Source: Williamsia herbipolensis (GTDB lineage Bacteria > Actinomycetota > Actinomycetes > Mycobacteriales > Mycobacteriaceae). Taken from it: a stretch of 64,000 bases of DNA. The stretch covers positions 124,001 to 188,000 of the forward strand of contig NZ_JXYP01000036.1 in assembly GCF_000964005.1 (NCBI RefSeq). Reading direction: 5' to 3'. Under the pieces are notes generated by a model. That model had not been told where the DNA came from, searched no databases, and saw only the letters and a list, made by a program, of their open reading frames with translations. Made by a program: the position numbers and the translations under genes. This document shows, piece after piece, positions 43,070-52,438 of this stretch; within the stretch, counting starts at the first letter, position 1, and every line of letters begins with the position of its first letter.

Positions 43070-45595
43070 ATGACCGATCACGCCGTGGGCGGCGTCGCCC
43101 TCGCGGGAATGCCCGATGCGCATACCCTGCTGGCGGCACTCGCCGCCGACGAGCGTCGCGGGCACGTCGGCATCAGCGCGACAGCCGGGGGCGGGAAGAC
43201 TCTTCTGCTGTCGTCGATCGCCGACTGTCACCGCAGCGCCGGCACGGTGGTGATCACCTCCGTGCCCGCGGCCCCGGACGCCGGGACCGCACTGGTGATC
43301 GATGACGCCCACGATCTCGACGACACGACGCTCGCGCGACTGGCCTCGATCGCCGCGACCGGTGAGGTCGCCGTCGCCGTCGGGGCCGAGCCCCGCGATC
43401 ATCGACCACTCCTGCGAGATGTGTTCGCCGCGATCGGTTCTCACGGTCGTGTCGTCACCCTGCCCCCCGTCACCGCGACCGGGGTCGTCGAACGATCCGG
43501 ACGCCGACTGTCACCTGCGGTGGCCACGGCGATCGCGCGGATGAGCGGCGGGAACCGTGCCGCGATCGACGCCGCGATCTCCGCGGTGACCACACAGGAC
43601 GATGTCGACTCCGGGGCCCGATCGACGATCGGTGTCGCAGCCGAGGCCATCTCGGCGTATCACCATCGCGCACTGCGTCGCCTCGACCGCGCCACACTGC
43701 GCGTGCTGATCATCGCCGCCGCCGGTTCCACTCTCGACCCCGACGCCGTCGCCCAGACCTGCGACCTCGACATCGCGGCCGCGACGTCGGCCATCGACGC
43801 TGCTCGGGGATCGGGCTTCCTCGGCGACTCCGACACGTTTCTCGCCGATGCCGATCCCGCGCTCACCGCCGTGGTCGGCGCGCACCAGATCGCGACCACC
43901 CGCACCGCCCTGGTAGGGGTGCAACTGGCGCACAACGCACTTCCCCTCGAGCGGGCACTGTCGGCGGCGGGCGACGGGATGGTCGACCCCGCACTGGCCG
44001 AGACCCTCATCGACCATGCCCGGGCCGCCCGCGGGCACCGGGCGGTCACGATCTGGTCGGCGGCACGCGCGGCCGGCGCCGACCGGTCGGTCTGCGATCG
44101 GCCGCTGGCCGCCGCGGCACTGGCGGCCGATGACCTCGACACGGCCGACCGCATCGCCGACGAAGCGCTCGGCTCCGAGGACCGGGCCGCGGTCGCGACC
44201 GGCGTCCGCATCGCGGCCTCGGTCGCCGCCCGTCGCGGAACCTACTCTCGCGCTGCGCAACTCTTCCGCTGGTTGGGGTCCGACAGGGCCGGGACCGACG
44301 CCGCCGCCGGGGTCGTCGCCGTCATCGCCGCGGGTGACCGGACGTCGGCCGAGGAGTTCCTCGCCGTCGCCGAACACGCGCCGCCCACGACCGACAACAC
44401 CGCCGCCGCGCAACTCGCCGCCGGCCTCCTGGCGTCGGTCACGGCTACACCCGCGACCGCGGTCGGCGCGGTGTTGCGCTCGGTGTCGGCCGCCACCGAC
44501 CACCACCGCATCGAACCCGAGTCCGCCGCCGTGGTCGCCATCCTGTTGATGCTGCACACCGGGGACCTCGCCGGCGCGGCATCGGTGCTCGCCCGGCGCA
44601 GTACTCCGGCGGACGGTTCCGGCGACGCCCGCACAGACGCCCGACTGCTCCTCCTCGACGCGTGGACCGCCATGACCGCAGGCGATCTCACCCGCGCGGC
44701 CGCGCTGGCGTCGTCGGTGACGGTGGGGTGCCACCGCGAACGCCTCCTGATGCACGCTCTGCGTGCCGGTATCGCCCGCCGCCACGGCGATTCGGGGGCA
44801 CTGGCCGGCGCGTGGCGTGACGCGCAGCCGGCAGTGGCAGAGGCCGAGGCCGACCTGTTCGCGCTCCTGCCACTGGGCGAGCTGCGGTTGGCCGCCGTGC
44901 GTTGCGGCGCCGCCGACCGCATCGCGCACCTCGCCGCCGAGGTCGACCGACTGCTCGCCGCGCTCGGCGATCCACCGGTCTGGGCCGCGGCGTGGCACTG
45001 GTACGGCGTCCAGGCGGCGATCCTCGCCGGGACCCCGGATGCGTTGGTGCCGCACGCCAGGGCACTCGGTACGGCCGCCGATGCGCACCCCTACGCCGCG
45101 GTTCTGGCGCGGGCGGGGCGGGTGTGGCTGCGCGTGCTGCAGGGTGACGATGCCGATCCCCCGTTGTCGGTCGACGAGATCGACCTCGCCGCACACGATC
45201 TGCACCGCATCGGCCACGGTTTCGACGGCGCCCGACTCGCCGCGGAGGGGGCACTGCGTGTGGACGACACCCGCTCGGCCACCTCCCTGCTACAGACGGC
45301 GCGCACCATCGGCGGAGCACCGTCAGCCGGTGCGTCGCCCGGTCCCGAGGCCCCCGCGGTCCCGGCACCCGGCGCGACCGGTGTCGCCACCCTCTCCGAA
45401 CGCGAGGCCGAGATCGCGGAGAAGCTCGTGCTGGGCCTCACGTATCGCGAGATCGGGGCCGCGCTGTTCATCTCGGCGAAGACCGTCGAGCACCACGTCG
45501 CACGCATCCGACGTCGGCTCGGGTCGACCTCGCGTTCGGAGCTGCTGTCGACACTGCGCGCAGCCGGCTACGGTGCCGCCGCATCGCAACCCTGA
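43070..45595 (+). CDS. iniR: Large LuxR-family ATPase regulator, IniR-like
   Basis: An 841-residue LAL-type regulator. N-terminal ATPase: Walker A SATAGGGKTLLL (about 36-47), Walker B TALVIDDAHDL (about 73-83). A long all-helical TPR-like middle follows, then a C-terminal LuxR helix-turn-helix (TLSEREAEIAEKLVLGLTYREIGAALFISAKTVEHHVARIRRRLG). In M. tuberculosis a protein of this kind and size, Rv0339c (IniR), sits beside iniBAC and controls it; position and size agree here, so the symbol is by synteny and architecture. It begins 13 bp after the second Hsp70-like gene, which suggests co-transcription, a link not present in the mycobacterial arrangement as I know it. Confidence 0.83.
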   Translation: MTDHAVGGVALAGMPDAHTLLAALAADERRGHVGISATAGGGKTLLLSSIADCHRSAGTVVITSVPAAPDAGTALVIDDAHDLDDTTLARLASIAATGEVAVAVGAEPRDHRPLLRDVFAAIGSHGRVVTLPPVTATGVVERSGRRLSPAVATAIARMSGGNRAAIDAAISAVTTQDDVDSGARSTIGVAAEAISAYHHRALRRLDRATLRVLIIAAAGSTLDPDAVAQTCDLDIAAATSAIDAARGSGFLGDSDTFLADADPALTAVVGAHQIATTRTALVGVQLAHNALPLERALSAAGDGMVDPALAETLIDHARAARGHRAVTIWSAARAAGADRSVCDRPLAAAALAADDLDTADRIADEALGSEDRAAVATGVRIAASVAARRGTYSRAAQLFRWLGSDRAGTDAAAGVVAVIAAGDRTSAEEFLAVAEHAPPTTDNTAAAQLAAGLLASVTATPATAVGAVLRSVSAATDHHRIEPESAAVVAILLMLHTGDLAGAASVLARRSTPADGSGDARTDARLLLLDAWTAMTAGDLTRAAALASSVTVGCHRERLLMHALRAGIARRHGDSGALAGAWRDAQPAVAEAEADLFALLPLGELRLAAVRCGAADRIAHLAAEVDRLLAALGDPPVWAAAWHWYGVQAAILAGTPDALVPHARALGTAADAHPYAAVLARAGRVWLRVLQGDDADPPLSVDEIDLAAHDLHRIGHGFDGARLAAEGALRVDDTRSATSLLQTARTIGGAPSAGASPGPEAPAVPAPGATGVATLSEREAEIAEKLVLGLTYREIGAALFISAKTVEHHVARIRRRLGSTSRSELLSTLRAAGYGAAASQP

Positions 45596-45627
45596 AACGT
45601 CGACCCATCGAACGACGGCTCCGCGCG

Positions 45628-46056
45628 CTACTCGACGCCGTGTGATGCCGGTCGCCACGAACCCGACACCCGCGGGGTGCAGACAGGGTCCTGCGCGAAG
45701 CGCGAGCATGCGTCACATTCGCTGACCAGGTCGTGTCTGCACCCGATCACATGGGTGAGAAACTGTTCGGCGCGGAGCAGGCGTTGCCGCTGCTCCCGGA
45801 GGTGTTCGAGCTGCCGGGTCAACACCTCGGCTCGTCCCGCAGACCCACGATGGAGCACCTGCCGGATCTGCGGGAGGCTCATACCGATGCGCTGACATGC
45901 GCGCACCACTTCCACGCGTCGGACGTGCTCGTCGGTGTAGAGGCGGTGGCCCGACGCGGATCTGTCGGCGACCACCACCCCCTCCGCATCCCAATGCCTC
46001 AGGACGTGCTCGGCGACTCCGACCTGCTCGGCGACCTCTCCGATCCTCACCCTCAC
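45628..46056 (-). CDS. MerR-family regulator with cysteine-containing C-terminus
   Basis: A 142-residue protein. The winged helix is complete (VRIGEVAEQVGVAEHVLRHWDAEGVVVADRSASGHRLYTDEHVRRV), followed by a coiled dimer helix (LTRQLEHLREQRQRLLRAEQF). The tail has four cysteines (IGCRHDLVSECDACSRFAQDPVCTP) that could hold a metal or a redox switch. It starts at GTG 46056 and faces an alpha/beta hydrolase across a MerR-type promoter, so it should regulate that gene. It converges on the LuxR gene with a 32-bp gap. Metal or redox sensing is inference from the cysteine cluster. Confidence 0.87.
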   Translation of the reverse strand: MRVRIGEVAEQVGVAEHVLRHWDAEGVVVADRSASGHRLYTDEHVRRVEVVRACQRIGMSLPQIRQVLHRGSAGRAEVLTRQLEHLREQRQRLLRAEQFLTHVIGCRHDLVSECDACSRFAQDPVCTPRVSGSWRPASHGVE

Positions 46057-46067
46057 AGTTTTGCAGC

Positions 46068-46098
46068 TTGACCTCAGGTCGACCTGAACTCCTAGCGT
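46068..46098 (+). promoter_or_regulatory. MerR-type promoter of the alpha/beta hydrolase
   Basis: TTGACC (46068) and TAGCGT (46093) are separated by 19 bp, and the spacer holds the perfect 14-bp palindrome TCAGGTCGACCTGA (46074-46087). The hydrolase ATG begins at 46107, eight bases past the -10 box, so its transcript is probably leaderless. Confidence 0.8.
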
Positions 46099-46106
46099 CC
46101 CCGACC

Positions 46107-46961
46107 ATGACCACGCCGATTCCGCCGCTGCCCGACCCTGTCCACGTCACCATCGACGGGACGTCCATCGCCACCTACGTGCTCGAGAACCGTGGACGCG
46201 CACCCGTCGGGGACGTCGTCTTCTGTCACGGCACGCCGTGGTCCGCACAGGTCTGGGCCGAGGTCGGCCGGGCGGTGAGCCATCATCGACGAGTGTTCCT
46301 GTGGGACATGCCCGGGTACGGCCACTCGGCCGGCGACGACGATGTCCGGATCGATCTGCCGGCGCAGATGTCCCGCTTCGCGACCCTGCTCACGACGTGG
46401 GGACTCGTCCGCCCACATGTCGTTGCCCACGACATCGGCGGTGCGGTCGCCCTTGGTGCGCACCTGCTCCACAGGGCCGAGTACGCCGGCCTGTTCCTCT
46501 GGGACGTGGTGACGCTGCACCCCTGGGGCTCAGCATTTTTCGCACTCGTACGCGCACACGGCGATGTGTTCGACCAGCTACCTGCAGCACTGCACCTGGC
46601 GGTGGTGGGCGCCTACATCGCGGGCGCCGCACACGGCCATCTGTCGGACGAGTGGCGCAGCGTGCTGACACGCAGCTGGTCGGGACGGTCGGGACAGCGA
46701 CGCTTCTACCGCCAGATCGCGTCGCTGCATCCGGAGGACACACGACCCGTCGCCGAACGGCTCCACACCGTCCGGTGTGCCACCGCAGTCGGGTGGGGCG
46801 CTGACGATCCGTGGATCCCCGTGGAGCAGGCACATCGCCTGAGCGAACTCCTGCCGGGGAGGGGATCACCGGTCATCCTCGACGCCACCGGACATCTCAC
46901 TCCCGTCGAGTCACCCGCGCACGTCACATCCGCGATCGACGAGTGGCTCGACGCCACCTGA
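46107..46961 (+). CDS. Alpha/beta hydrolase with Asp nucleophile
   Basis: A 284-residue alpha/beta hydrolase. Oxyanion region FCHGTPWSAQVW; nucleophile elbow VVAHDIGGAVALG with Asp near 109, as in haloalkane dehalogenases and epoxide hydrolases and unlike Ser esterases; an acid in GWGADDPWIP; catalytic His in DATGHLTPVES. A halide-binding Trp next to the nucleophile is not obvious, so the reaction stays open. It is probably leaderless, under a MerR-type promoter with the neighbouring MerR gene. It converges on hspR with a 7-bp gap. Confidence 0.88.
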   Translation: MTTPIPPLPDPVHVTIDGTSIATYVLENRGRAPVGDVVFCHGTPWSAQVWAEVGRAVSHHRRVFLWDMPGYGHSAGDDDVRIDLPAQMSRFATLLTTWGLVRPHVVAHDIGGAVALGAHLLHRAEYAGLFLWDVVTLHPWGSAFFALVRAHGDVFDQLPAALHLAVVGAYIAGAAHGHLSDEWRSVLTRSWSGRSGQRRFYRQIASLHPEDTRPVAERLHTVRCATAVGWGADDPWIPVEQAHRLSELLPGRGSPVILDATGHLTPVESPAHVTSAIDEWLDAT

Positions 46962-46968
46962 GCCAGGG

Positions 46969-47376
46969 TCAGCGAGTGCGTTTGCCGCGGGGTTGCCAGA
47001 CCACGAGGGCGCTGGTGCGCGGTACGGGGACGAGTTCGCCGCCGTGCCCGCGATGACGCAGATCGTTGCGGGCCGAGGCGAGTTCGGCCTCGAGTTCGCG
47101 GACGCGCTGGGCCAGCGCGTCGACATGGTTGGTGAGATCGATGATGCGTTTGATGCCCTCGAGATTCACGCCCTCGTCCTGCGAGAGGCGCTGCACCTCG
47201 CGCAGCAGCTCGACGTCACGCGCCGAGTAGCGCCGGCCGCCGCCGGCCGCGCGCTGCGGACGCACGAGGCCGAGGCGATCGTAGGTGCGCAGGGTCTGGG
47301 CGTGCATGCCCGCGAGCTCGGCGGCGACGGAGATCATGAAGACCTCGTCGTCGCCTCCGGCGGCCGATCGGCTCAT
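46969..47376 (-). CDS. hspR: HspR, heat-shock repressor (MerR superfamily)
   Basis: A 135-residue repressor: N-terminal MerR-type winged helix (VFMISVAAELAGMHAQTLRTYDRLGLVRPQRAAGGGRRYSARDVELL), HspR-specific stretch (VQRLSQDEGVNLEGIKRIIDLTNHVDALAQRV) and a basic end. HspR represses its own operon and clpB through HAIR boxes and needs DnaK as a co-repressor; boxes are seen at 51334 and 14939. The ATG at 47376 overlaps the dnaJ stop (TGATG); a GTG at 47379 is possible. It is the last gene of dnaK-grpE-dnaJ-hspR. Confidence 0.95.
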   Translation of the reverse strand: MSRSAAGGDDEVFMISVAAELAGMHAQTLRTYDRLGLVRPQRAAGGGRRYSARDVELLREVQRLSQDEGVNLEGIKRIIDLTNHVDALAQRVRELEAELASARNDLRHRGHGGELVPVPRTSALVVWQPRGKRTR

Positions 47377-48572
47377 CACTGATCACCCCATCCGTCCCTC
47401 GGCCGAAAACCACTGGCGCGCTCGGCATCGGCGTACTCGCGGAGCTTCTCGACGGCGGCGTCGTCGAGCTTCTTCGGCACCGCGACCTTCACCGTCACCA
47501 ACAGGTCACCGGCACCGCCGGCCCGTTTGCTGACTCCTCGACCGCGTACCCGCAGCGTCCGGCCGTCGGAGGTGTTCGGCGGGATCTTCACCCCGACCGT
47601 GCCCTCCAACGTCGGCACCGACACCGTCGCGCCGAGCACCAGTTCGCCGAAGCTGACCGGTAGTTCGACCTTCAGGTCGTTGCCGACGCGCGTGAACACC
47701 GCGGGGCTCACCGTGACGGTCACGTAGAGGTCGCCCGACGGCGCGCCACGCAGACCGGCCTCACCCTGCCCGGCGAGACGGATCCGTTGCCCGTCCTCGA
47801 CGCCGACCGGGATGCGGACGTTGATGGTGCGCGTCCGCACGGTGACGCCGTTGCCCGAGCAGTCCGAGCACGGCTCGTCGATGCGCGAGCCCGTCCCCTG
47901 GCAGTCGGTGCAGGGCTCACTGAACCCGAACGCACCCTGGTTGCGGCTCACGACGCCGGCACCGTTACAGGTCGAGCAGACCCTCGGGCTGGTGCCGGGT
48001 TTGGCGCCACTGCCGTGACATGTCGTGCACGGCGACGGCGACGTCAGTGACAACGACACCGTCGTGCCGAGCGCGGCGTCGCGGAACGACAACGTCGTCT
48101 GCGTCTCGAGGTCGTTGCCCCGGCGCGGTCGTGTCGCGGTCCGGGGTGCCCGGTTGAACAGGCCGCCGAACAGGTCACCGAACGCGCCGTCGCCGCCCGC
48201 GGTCGTGCCGGCGTTGCCGAACAGGTCACCGACGTCGAATCCGCCACCGGCACCGGGTGTCGCCCGACCACCACCGCCGGTGAAGCCGCCGCCGAAGCCG
48301 CCGCCCGCACCGTTGCCGCGGAATCGTCCGCCGGCGAAGGCGCTGCGCGTCTCGTCGTACTCCTTGCGTTTCGCGGGATCGGACAGCACGCTGTGCGCCT
48401 CCGACACGCGCTTGAATCGCTCCTCCGCCGCGGCATCGCCGGGGTTGGCGTCGGGGTGCAACTCCCGGGCCAGCTTGCGATACGCCTTCTTGATGGCGTC
48501 GGCCGAGGCGTCCGAAGCGACGCCCAGATCCTTGTAGAAGTCGTGCTCTAACCATTCCCTCTGTGGAGCCAT
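47376..48572 (-). CDS. dnaJ: DnaJ co-chaperone (type I)
   Basis: A 398-residue Hsp40. J-domain at the start with HPD ([14 protein letters not shown]), a Gly-rich linker ([13 protein letters not shown]), and four zinc motifs ([32 protein letters not shown]), two per zinc ion. Two beta-sandwich substrate domains follow. It stimulates DnaK ATPase and hands over unfolded chains. It is the operon-type DnaJ; a second copy elsewhere is usual in these bacteria. There is a 150-bp gap to grpE with a strong hairpin. The stop overlaps the hspR start. Confidence 0.96.
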   Translation of the reverse strand: MAPQREWLEHDFYKDLGVASDASADAIKKAYRKLARELHPDANPGDAAAEERFKRVSEAHSVLSDPAKRKEYDETRSAFAGGRFRGNGAGGGFGGGFTGGGGRATPGAGGGFDVGDLFGNAGTTAGGDGAFGDLFGGLFNRAPRTATRPRRGNDLETQTTLSFRDAALGTTVSLSLTSPSPCTTCHGSGAKPGTSPRVCSTCNGAGVVSRNQGAFGFSEPCTDCQGTGSRIDEPCSDCSGNGVTVRTRTINVRIPVGVEDGQRIRLAGQGEAGLRGAPSGDLYVTVTVSPAVFTRVGNDLKVELPVSFGELVLGATVSVPTLEGTVGVKIPPNTSDGRTLRVRGRGVSKRAGGAGDLLVTVKVAVPKKLDDAAVEKLREYADAERASGFRPRDGWGDQ

Positions 48573-48661
48573 AGGGCGTCACCTCCTCTTTCGTGAGAAT
48601 CGTCGCCCCTGCGGGCGGAAAAGTTCTGTGTTTGTCGACATGGTGTCGCACCACCGACGCC

Positions 48662-48705
48662 CGCACCGCCGCGACGGACCCCGGAGGGGCGGTCGCGGCG
48701 GTGCG
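48662..48705 (-). terminator. Strong hairpin between grpE and dnaJ
   Basis: Arms CGCACCGCCGCGAC (48662-48675) and GTCGCGGCGGTGCG (48692-48705) pair over 14 bp without mismatch; the loop contains a nested CCCC/GGGG. It lies 18 bp after the grpE stop. No T tract follows, so it may be a partial terminator or a processing/stability signal setting dnaK-grpE above dnaJ-hspR. Confidence 0.65.
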
Positions 48706-48722
48706 AGGTGGGTGTCACTTGC

Positions 48723-49337
48723 TCAGGCGTCGGCCGGGGTGCCGTCGGTCACGGTGACCATCGCGGTCCGCAGCAGGCGATCGCCGAGGCGATATCCCTG
48801 TCGGTAGACCGCCCCGATCACCGGGCTCGCGCCGTCGCCGTCGTGCTGCACGGCCTCGTGCAGAGCCGGGTCGAACGCGTCACCCTCTGCACCGAAGGCA
48901 CTGAGCCCCTGCGCCGTCAGCGTGTCGACGATCTTGTCGGCGACACCGCGCAGCGGTCCGCTCTCGAGATCGCCGTGCGCACGCGCACGGTCGAGGTCGT
49001 CGAGCGTGGGCAGCAACGCGTTGATCAACGTCGCCTTGCCCTGCTCGACCGCACCCTGGCGTTCCCGCTCGGCGCGGCGCCGGTAGTTGGCGTACTCGGC
49101 CTGCAGTCGCTGCAGGTCGGCCAACAACTCCGCCTCCTTGGCCGACGGTGACACAGAATTCGGCTCCGCCGAGGCCTCCTCGGGCGTCAGCTCGGCGCCG
49201 TCGGCTGCACCGGCCTCGGCGGGATCGGCGTTCGCCGCCGCCTCGGCCGCTGCGGACACGTCCTCCGGGTTCACCTCCCCGAGGTCGACCGGATCGCCCG
49301 GCTCCTCCTGCGGTGTACCCGGCTGATCAGCCGTCAC
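48723..49337 (-). CDS. grpE: GrpE nucleotide-exchange factor
   Basis: A 204-residue protein. An acidic, Ala/Glu-rich N-terminal half ([20 protein letters not shown]) precedes the long dimer helix ([28 protein letters not shown]) and the C-terminal beta domain ([15 protein letters not shown], then [22 protein letters not shown]). It releases ADP from DnaK. Its ATG overlaps the dnaK stop by four bases. The acidic head is longer than in E. coli and usual for actinobacteria. Confidence 0.95.
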   Translation of the reverse strand: MTADQPGTPQEEPGDPVDLGEVNPEDVSAAAEAAANADPAEAGAADGAELTPEEASAEPNSVSPSAKEAELLADLQRLQAEYANYRRRAERERQGAVEQGKATLINALLPTLDDLDRARAHGDLESGPLRGVADKIVDTLTAQGLSAFGAEGDAFDPALHEAVQHDGDGASPVIGAVYRQGYRLGDRLLRTAMVTVTDGTPADA

Positions 49338-51187
49338 TTGTTCTCACCGTCGGTGTCGGCGGGCTCGTCCACGACCTCGGCGTCGACGACGTCGTCGGCA
49401 CCGGCCGATGCACCCGGAGCGCCCTCGGCGCCGCCCTCGGCCGCGGCGTTGGCGTAGATCGCCTGTCCCAGAGCCTGCGACTCGGTGGACAGGGTCTCGA
49501 CCGCGGTCTTGATCGCGGCGAGATCGGTGCCCTTGAGCGCCTCGTTGGCGCCGGCGATCGCGGCTTCGACCTTCTCCTTGGCGTCGGCGGGAACCTTGTC
49601 CTCGTTCTCCTTCAAGAACTTCTCGGTCTGGTTCACCAACGACTCCGCCTGGTTGCGGGTCTCGGCCTCTTCCTTGCGCTTACGGTCCTCGTCGGCGTGC
49701 GCCTCGGCGTCCTTGATCATCCGGTCGATCTCGTCCTTGCTCAGGCCCGAGCCGTCCTGGATCCGGATGGTGTTCTCCTTGCCGGTGCCCTTGTCCTTCG
49801 CGGTGACGTGCACGATGCCGTTGGCGTCGATGTCGAAGGTCACCTCGATCTGCGGGACACCCTGCGGCGCAGGCGCGATGCCGGCCAGCTCGAACGAGCC
49901 GAGCAGCTTGTTGTGCGACGCGATCTCGCGTTCACCCTGGTACACCTGGATCTGCACCGACGGCTGGCTGTCCTCGGCCGTGGTGTAGGTCTCCGACCGC
50001 TTGGTCGGGATGGTGGTGTTGCGCTCGATCAGCTTGTGCATGACGCCACCCTTGGTCTCGATACCGAGGCTCAGGGGTGTGACGTCGAGCAGCAGAACGT
50101 CTTTCACCTCACCGCGCAGCACACCGGCCTGCAGTGCGGCACCCACGGCGACGACCTCGTCGGGGTTGACGCCCTTGTTGGGCTCCTGTCCACCGGTGAG
50201 CTCCTTGACCAGCTCGCTGACCGCGGGCATACGGGTGGAACCACCGACGAGCACGACGTGGTCGATGTCGCCGACCGAGACGCCGGCGTCCTTGATCACG
50301 GCCTGGAACGGCGCACGGGTGCGCTCGAGCAGGTCCGAGGTGATCTTCTGGAACTCGCTGCGGCTCAACTGCTCGTCGAGGAACAGCGGGTTCTTGTCGG
50401 AGTCGACGGTGATGTAGGGCAGGTTGATCGAGGTGCTCTGACCGGACGACAGTTCGATCTTCGCCTTCTCGGCCGCCTCACGCAGACGCTGCAACGCCAT
50501 CTTGTCCTTGGTCAGGTCGATGCCGTTCTGCGCCTTGAACTTGTCGACGAGCCAGTCGACGATGCGCTGGTCCCAGTCGTCGCCGCCGAGGTTGTTGTCA
50601 CCGGAGGTCGCCCGGACCTCGACGACACCGTCACCGATCTCGAGCAGGGACACGTCGAACGTGCCGCCGCCGAGGTCGAAGACGAGGATGGTCTGCTCGG
50701 ACTGGCCCTTGTCCAGGCCGTACGCGAGTGCGGCCGCGGTGGGCTCGTTGACGATGCGCAGGACGTTGAGGCCGGCGATCTGGCCGGCTTCCTTGGTCGC
50801 CTGACGCTGCGAGTCGTTGAAGTACGCGGGGACGGTGATGACCGCCTCGGTCACCTCGTCTCCGAGGTAGCTCTCCGCGTCGCGCTTGAGCTTCATCAGC
50901 GTGCGGGCGCTGATCTCCTGCGGGGTGTAGTCCTTGTCGTCGATCTTCTGCGACCAGTCGCCCTCGCCCATGTGGCGCTTGACCGAGCGGATGGTGCGGT
51001 CGACGTTGGTGACGGCCTGGTTCTTCGCGGGCTGACCCACGAGGACCTCGCCGTTGCGCGCGAAAGCCACCACCGACGGTGTGGTCCGCGAACCCTCGGC
51101 GTTGGCGATGACGGTGGGTTCTCCACCTTCGAGAACCGACACCACCGAGTTGGTGGTGCCGAGATCGATACCGACAGCACGTGCCAT
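49334..51187 (-). CDS. dnaK: DnaK chaperone (Hsp70)
   Basis: A 617-residue canonical Hsp70, starting [21 protein letters not shown], with [31 protein letters not shown], and [18 protein letters not shown], then the substrate domain and helical lid. All catalytic residues are intact (Asp of GIDLGTT, Thr of DLGGGT), in contrast to the two Hsp70-like proteins at 39454 and 41482. It is the first gene of the operon. The leader is long (about 110 bases from the -10 box). The ATG at 51187 is supported by the conserved start. Confidence 0.98.
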   Translation of the reverse strand: MARAVGIDLGTTNSVVSVLEGGEPTVIANAEGSRTTPSVVAFARNGEVLVGQPAKNQAVTNVDRTIRSVKRHMGEGDWSQKIDDKDYTPQEISARTLMKLKRDAESYLGDEVTEAVITVPAYFNDSQRQATKEAGQIAGLNVLRIVNEPTAAALAYGLDKGQSEQTILVFDLGGGTFDVSLLEIGDGVVEVRATSGDNNLGGDDWDQRIVDWLVDKFKAQNGIDLTKDKMALQRLREAAEKAKIELSSGQSTSINLPYITVDSDKNPLFLDEQLSRSEFQKITSDLLERTRAPFQAVIKDAGVSVGDIDHVVLVGGSTRMPAVSELVKELTGGQEPNKGVNPDEVVAVGAALQAGVLRGEVKDVLLLDVTPLSLGIETKGGVMHKLIERNTTIPTKRSETYTTAEDSQPSVQIQVYQGEREIASHNKLLGSFELAGIAPAPQGVPQIEVTFDIDANGIVHVTAKDKGTGKENTIRIQDGSGLSKDEIDRMIKDAEAHADEDRKRKEEAETRNQAESLVNQTEKFLKENEDKVPADAKEKVEAAIAGANEALKGTDLAAIKTAVETLSTESQALGQAIYANAAAEGGAEGAPGASAGADDVVDAEVVDEPADTDGENK

Positions 51188-51293
51188 GTTTGTTGCCTCC
51201 TTGACGATGCCGCGCGGGGCGCGGCGTTGCTTTCTCCGTTTGCCGAAACCGGGATGAGCGTGCACCCGGATGTCCGTGAACCTCAGCGCGGAT

Positions 51294-51354
51294 GACTCAA
51301 CTACTACCCGTCGTCGAACAGGTCGTCAACTCACTTGAGTCGATCTCACTCAGG
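51294..51354 (-). promoter_or_regulatory. dnaK promoter with HAIR element
   Basis: A HAIR box CTTGAGT-N7-ACTCAGG (51334-51354) differs from consensus in one base. On the minus strand TTGACG (51329-51324) and TAGTAG (51306-51301), 17 bp apart, make a good promoter just downstream of it. A further HAIR-like half-site (GACTCAA, 51294-51300) falls at the start point, so HspR could clamp the promoter from both sides. Confidence 0.83.
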
Positions 51355-51430
51355 TTTCGAGGTGTCCAACGGCGTGGACCCGAGATCTGTTCCCGACAGC
51401 CGCGCCGTCCCGCCGGTATCGTCGGCGCCG

Positions 51431-52438
51431 ATGATCGGTCCCCGTCTCCGCAGCCGCCGGCCGACAGTCGACCCGCGGGGCTTCGTCGCACTGTGCGGCG
51501 TGATCGCCCTGGTGGCCGCGATCGCGGTCGTGGTCGCCCTGCCCGTGACCAGCCAGGACGGCCGACATCGGCAGATGAGCCCGGCGTCGGCGGAGGCGTC
51601 GCGGACCGCAGCGGCACCGGCCCTGGCCGCGATGAACGCGGTCACGGTGCGCCGATACGTCTACCTCGACACCACCGCCGGCGATCCCGGTCAGGACTAC
51701 GGCGACCTGTTCCTGCCGCCCGGATCGCACGCCCGGGGATCGCTCCCGTTGGTGGTCCTGGTGCACGGCGGTGGATGGAACTCGCGGTACGGCGCGGGGA
51801 CGTTCGTACCGTTCGCGCGCACCCTTGCCGCGCGTGGGCTCGCCGTCTACAACCTCGAGTACCGCAGGCTGGGATCCGGGGGCGGATGGCCGACGACGTT
51901 CACCGACGTCGCCGCCGGTGTCGACTTCGTGCCCACCCTCCTCGCCGACAACCCCGCCATCGCCACGGCCGACAGCACCCTCGTCGGACACTCCGCCGGA
52001 GCCCAGCTCGCGGTGTGGGCGGGCACCCGGCGACCGAGCACGACGCAACCCCCACCCGTCCGCGCGATCTGGCGCCCGACCCGCATCATCTCCCTGGCCG
52101 GGCCCCTGAACATGCGAGCTGCCGCCGATACCGGCGACCGACGCGTGATCCGCGCGCTCGGGGGCACGCCGACGCAGGTACCCGACCGCTACCGGGCCGT
52201 CGACCCCATCGAGAACCTCGACCCGAGCGCGTCGATCACGGTCGTGCACGGCACCGCCGACACCGTCGTGCGTCCCAGCCAGTCGACGACATACGTGGAG
52301 GCACTCACCCGCGCCGGCGGACGTCCGCGGTTGGTGCTGCTGCCGAAACAGACCCATTCCGCGCTGGTCACCTCGACCTGGTCGGCGTTCCCCCGTGTCG
52401 TCGACCTCATCGTCTCGGCCGCCCGCGCCGTGCCCTGA
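51431..52438 (+). CDS. Membrane-anchored esterase/lipase (alpha/beta hydrolase, HGGG type)
   Basis: A 335-residue protein. An N-terminal membrane anchor or uncleaved signal (FVALCGVIALVAAIAVVVALP) leads to an outer catalytic domain: oxyanion motif VLVHGGGWNSRYG, nucleophile GHSAGAQLAVW, acid HGTADTVV and His in PKQTHSAL. This is the hormone-sensitive-lipase/carboxylesterase group, acting outside the membrane on short esters or wall glycolipids. ATG 51431 is the first good start; the region upstream holds the dnaK control elements. The TGA stop lies inside a 25-bp tandem repeat. Confidence 0.87.
   Translation: MIGPRLRSRRPTVDPRGFVALCGVIALVAAIAVVVALPVTSQDGRHRQMSPASAEASRTAAAPALAAMNAVTVRRYVYLDTTAGDPGQDYGDLFLPPGSHARGSLPLVVLVHGGGWNSRYGAGTFVPFARTLAARGLAVYNLEYRRLGSGGGWPTTFTDVAAGVDFVPTLLADNPAIATADSTLVGHSAGAQLAVWAGTRRPSTTQPPPVRAIWRPTRIISLAGPLNMRAAADTGDRRVIRALGGTPTQVPDRYRAVDPIENLDPSASITVVHGTADTVVRPSQSTTYVEALTRAGGRPRLVLLPKQTHSALVTSTWSAFPRVVDLIVSAARAVP

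Noticed and set aside
43070-45595. LuxR ATPase as a general maltose-type (MalT) activator
   Set aside because: No sugar-uptake genes are near; position beside iniBAC and size fit the IniR type better.
49148-51295. Open frame of about 715 codons antisense to dnaK
   Set aside because: The strand carries the conserved dnaK gene; the antisense reading is Leu/Val/Asp-rich without features.
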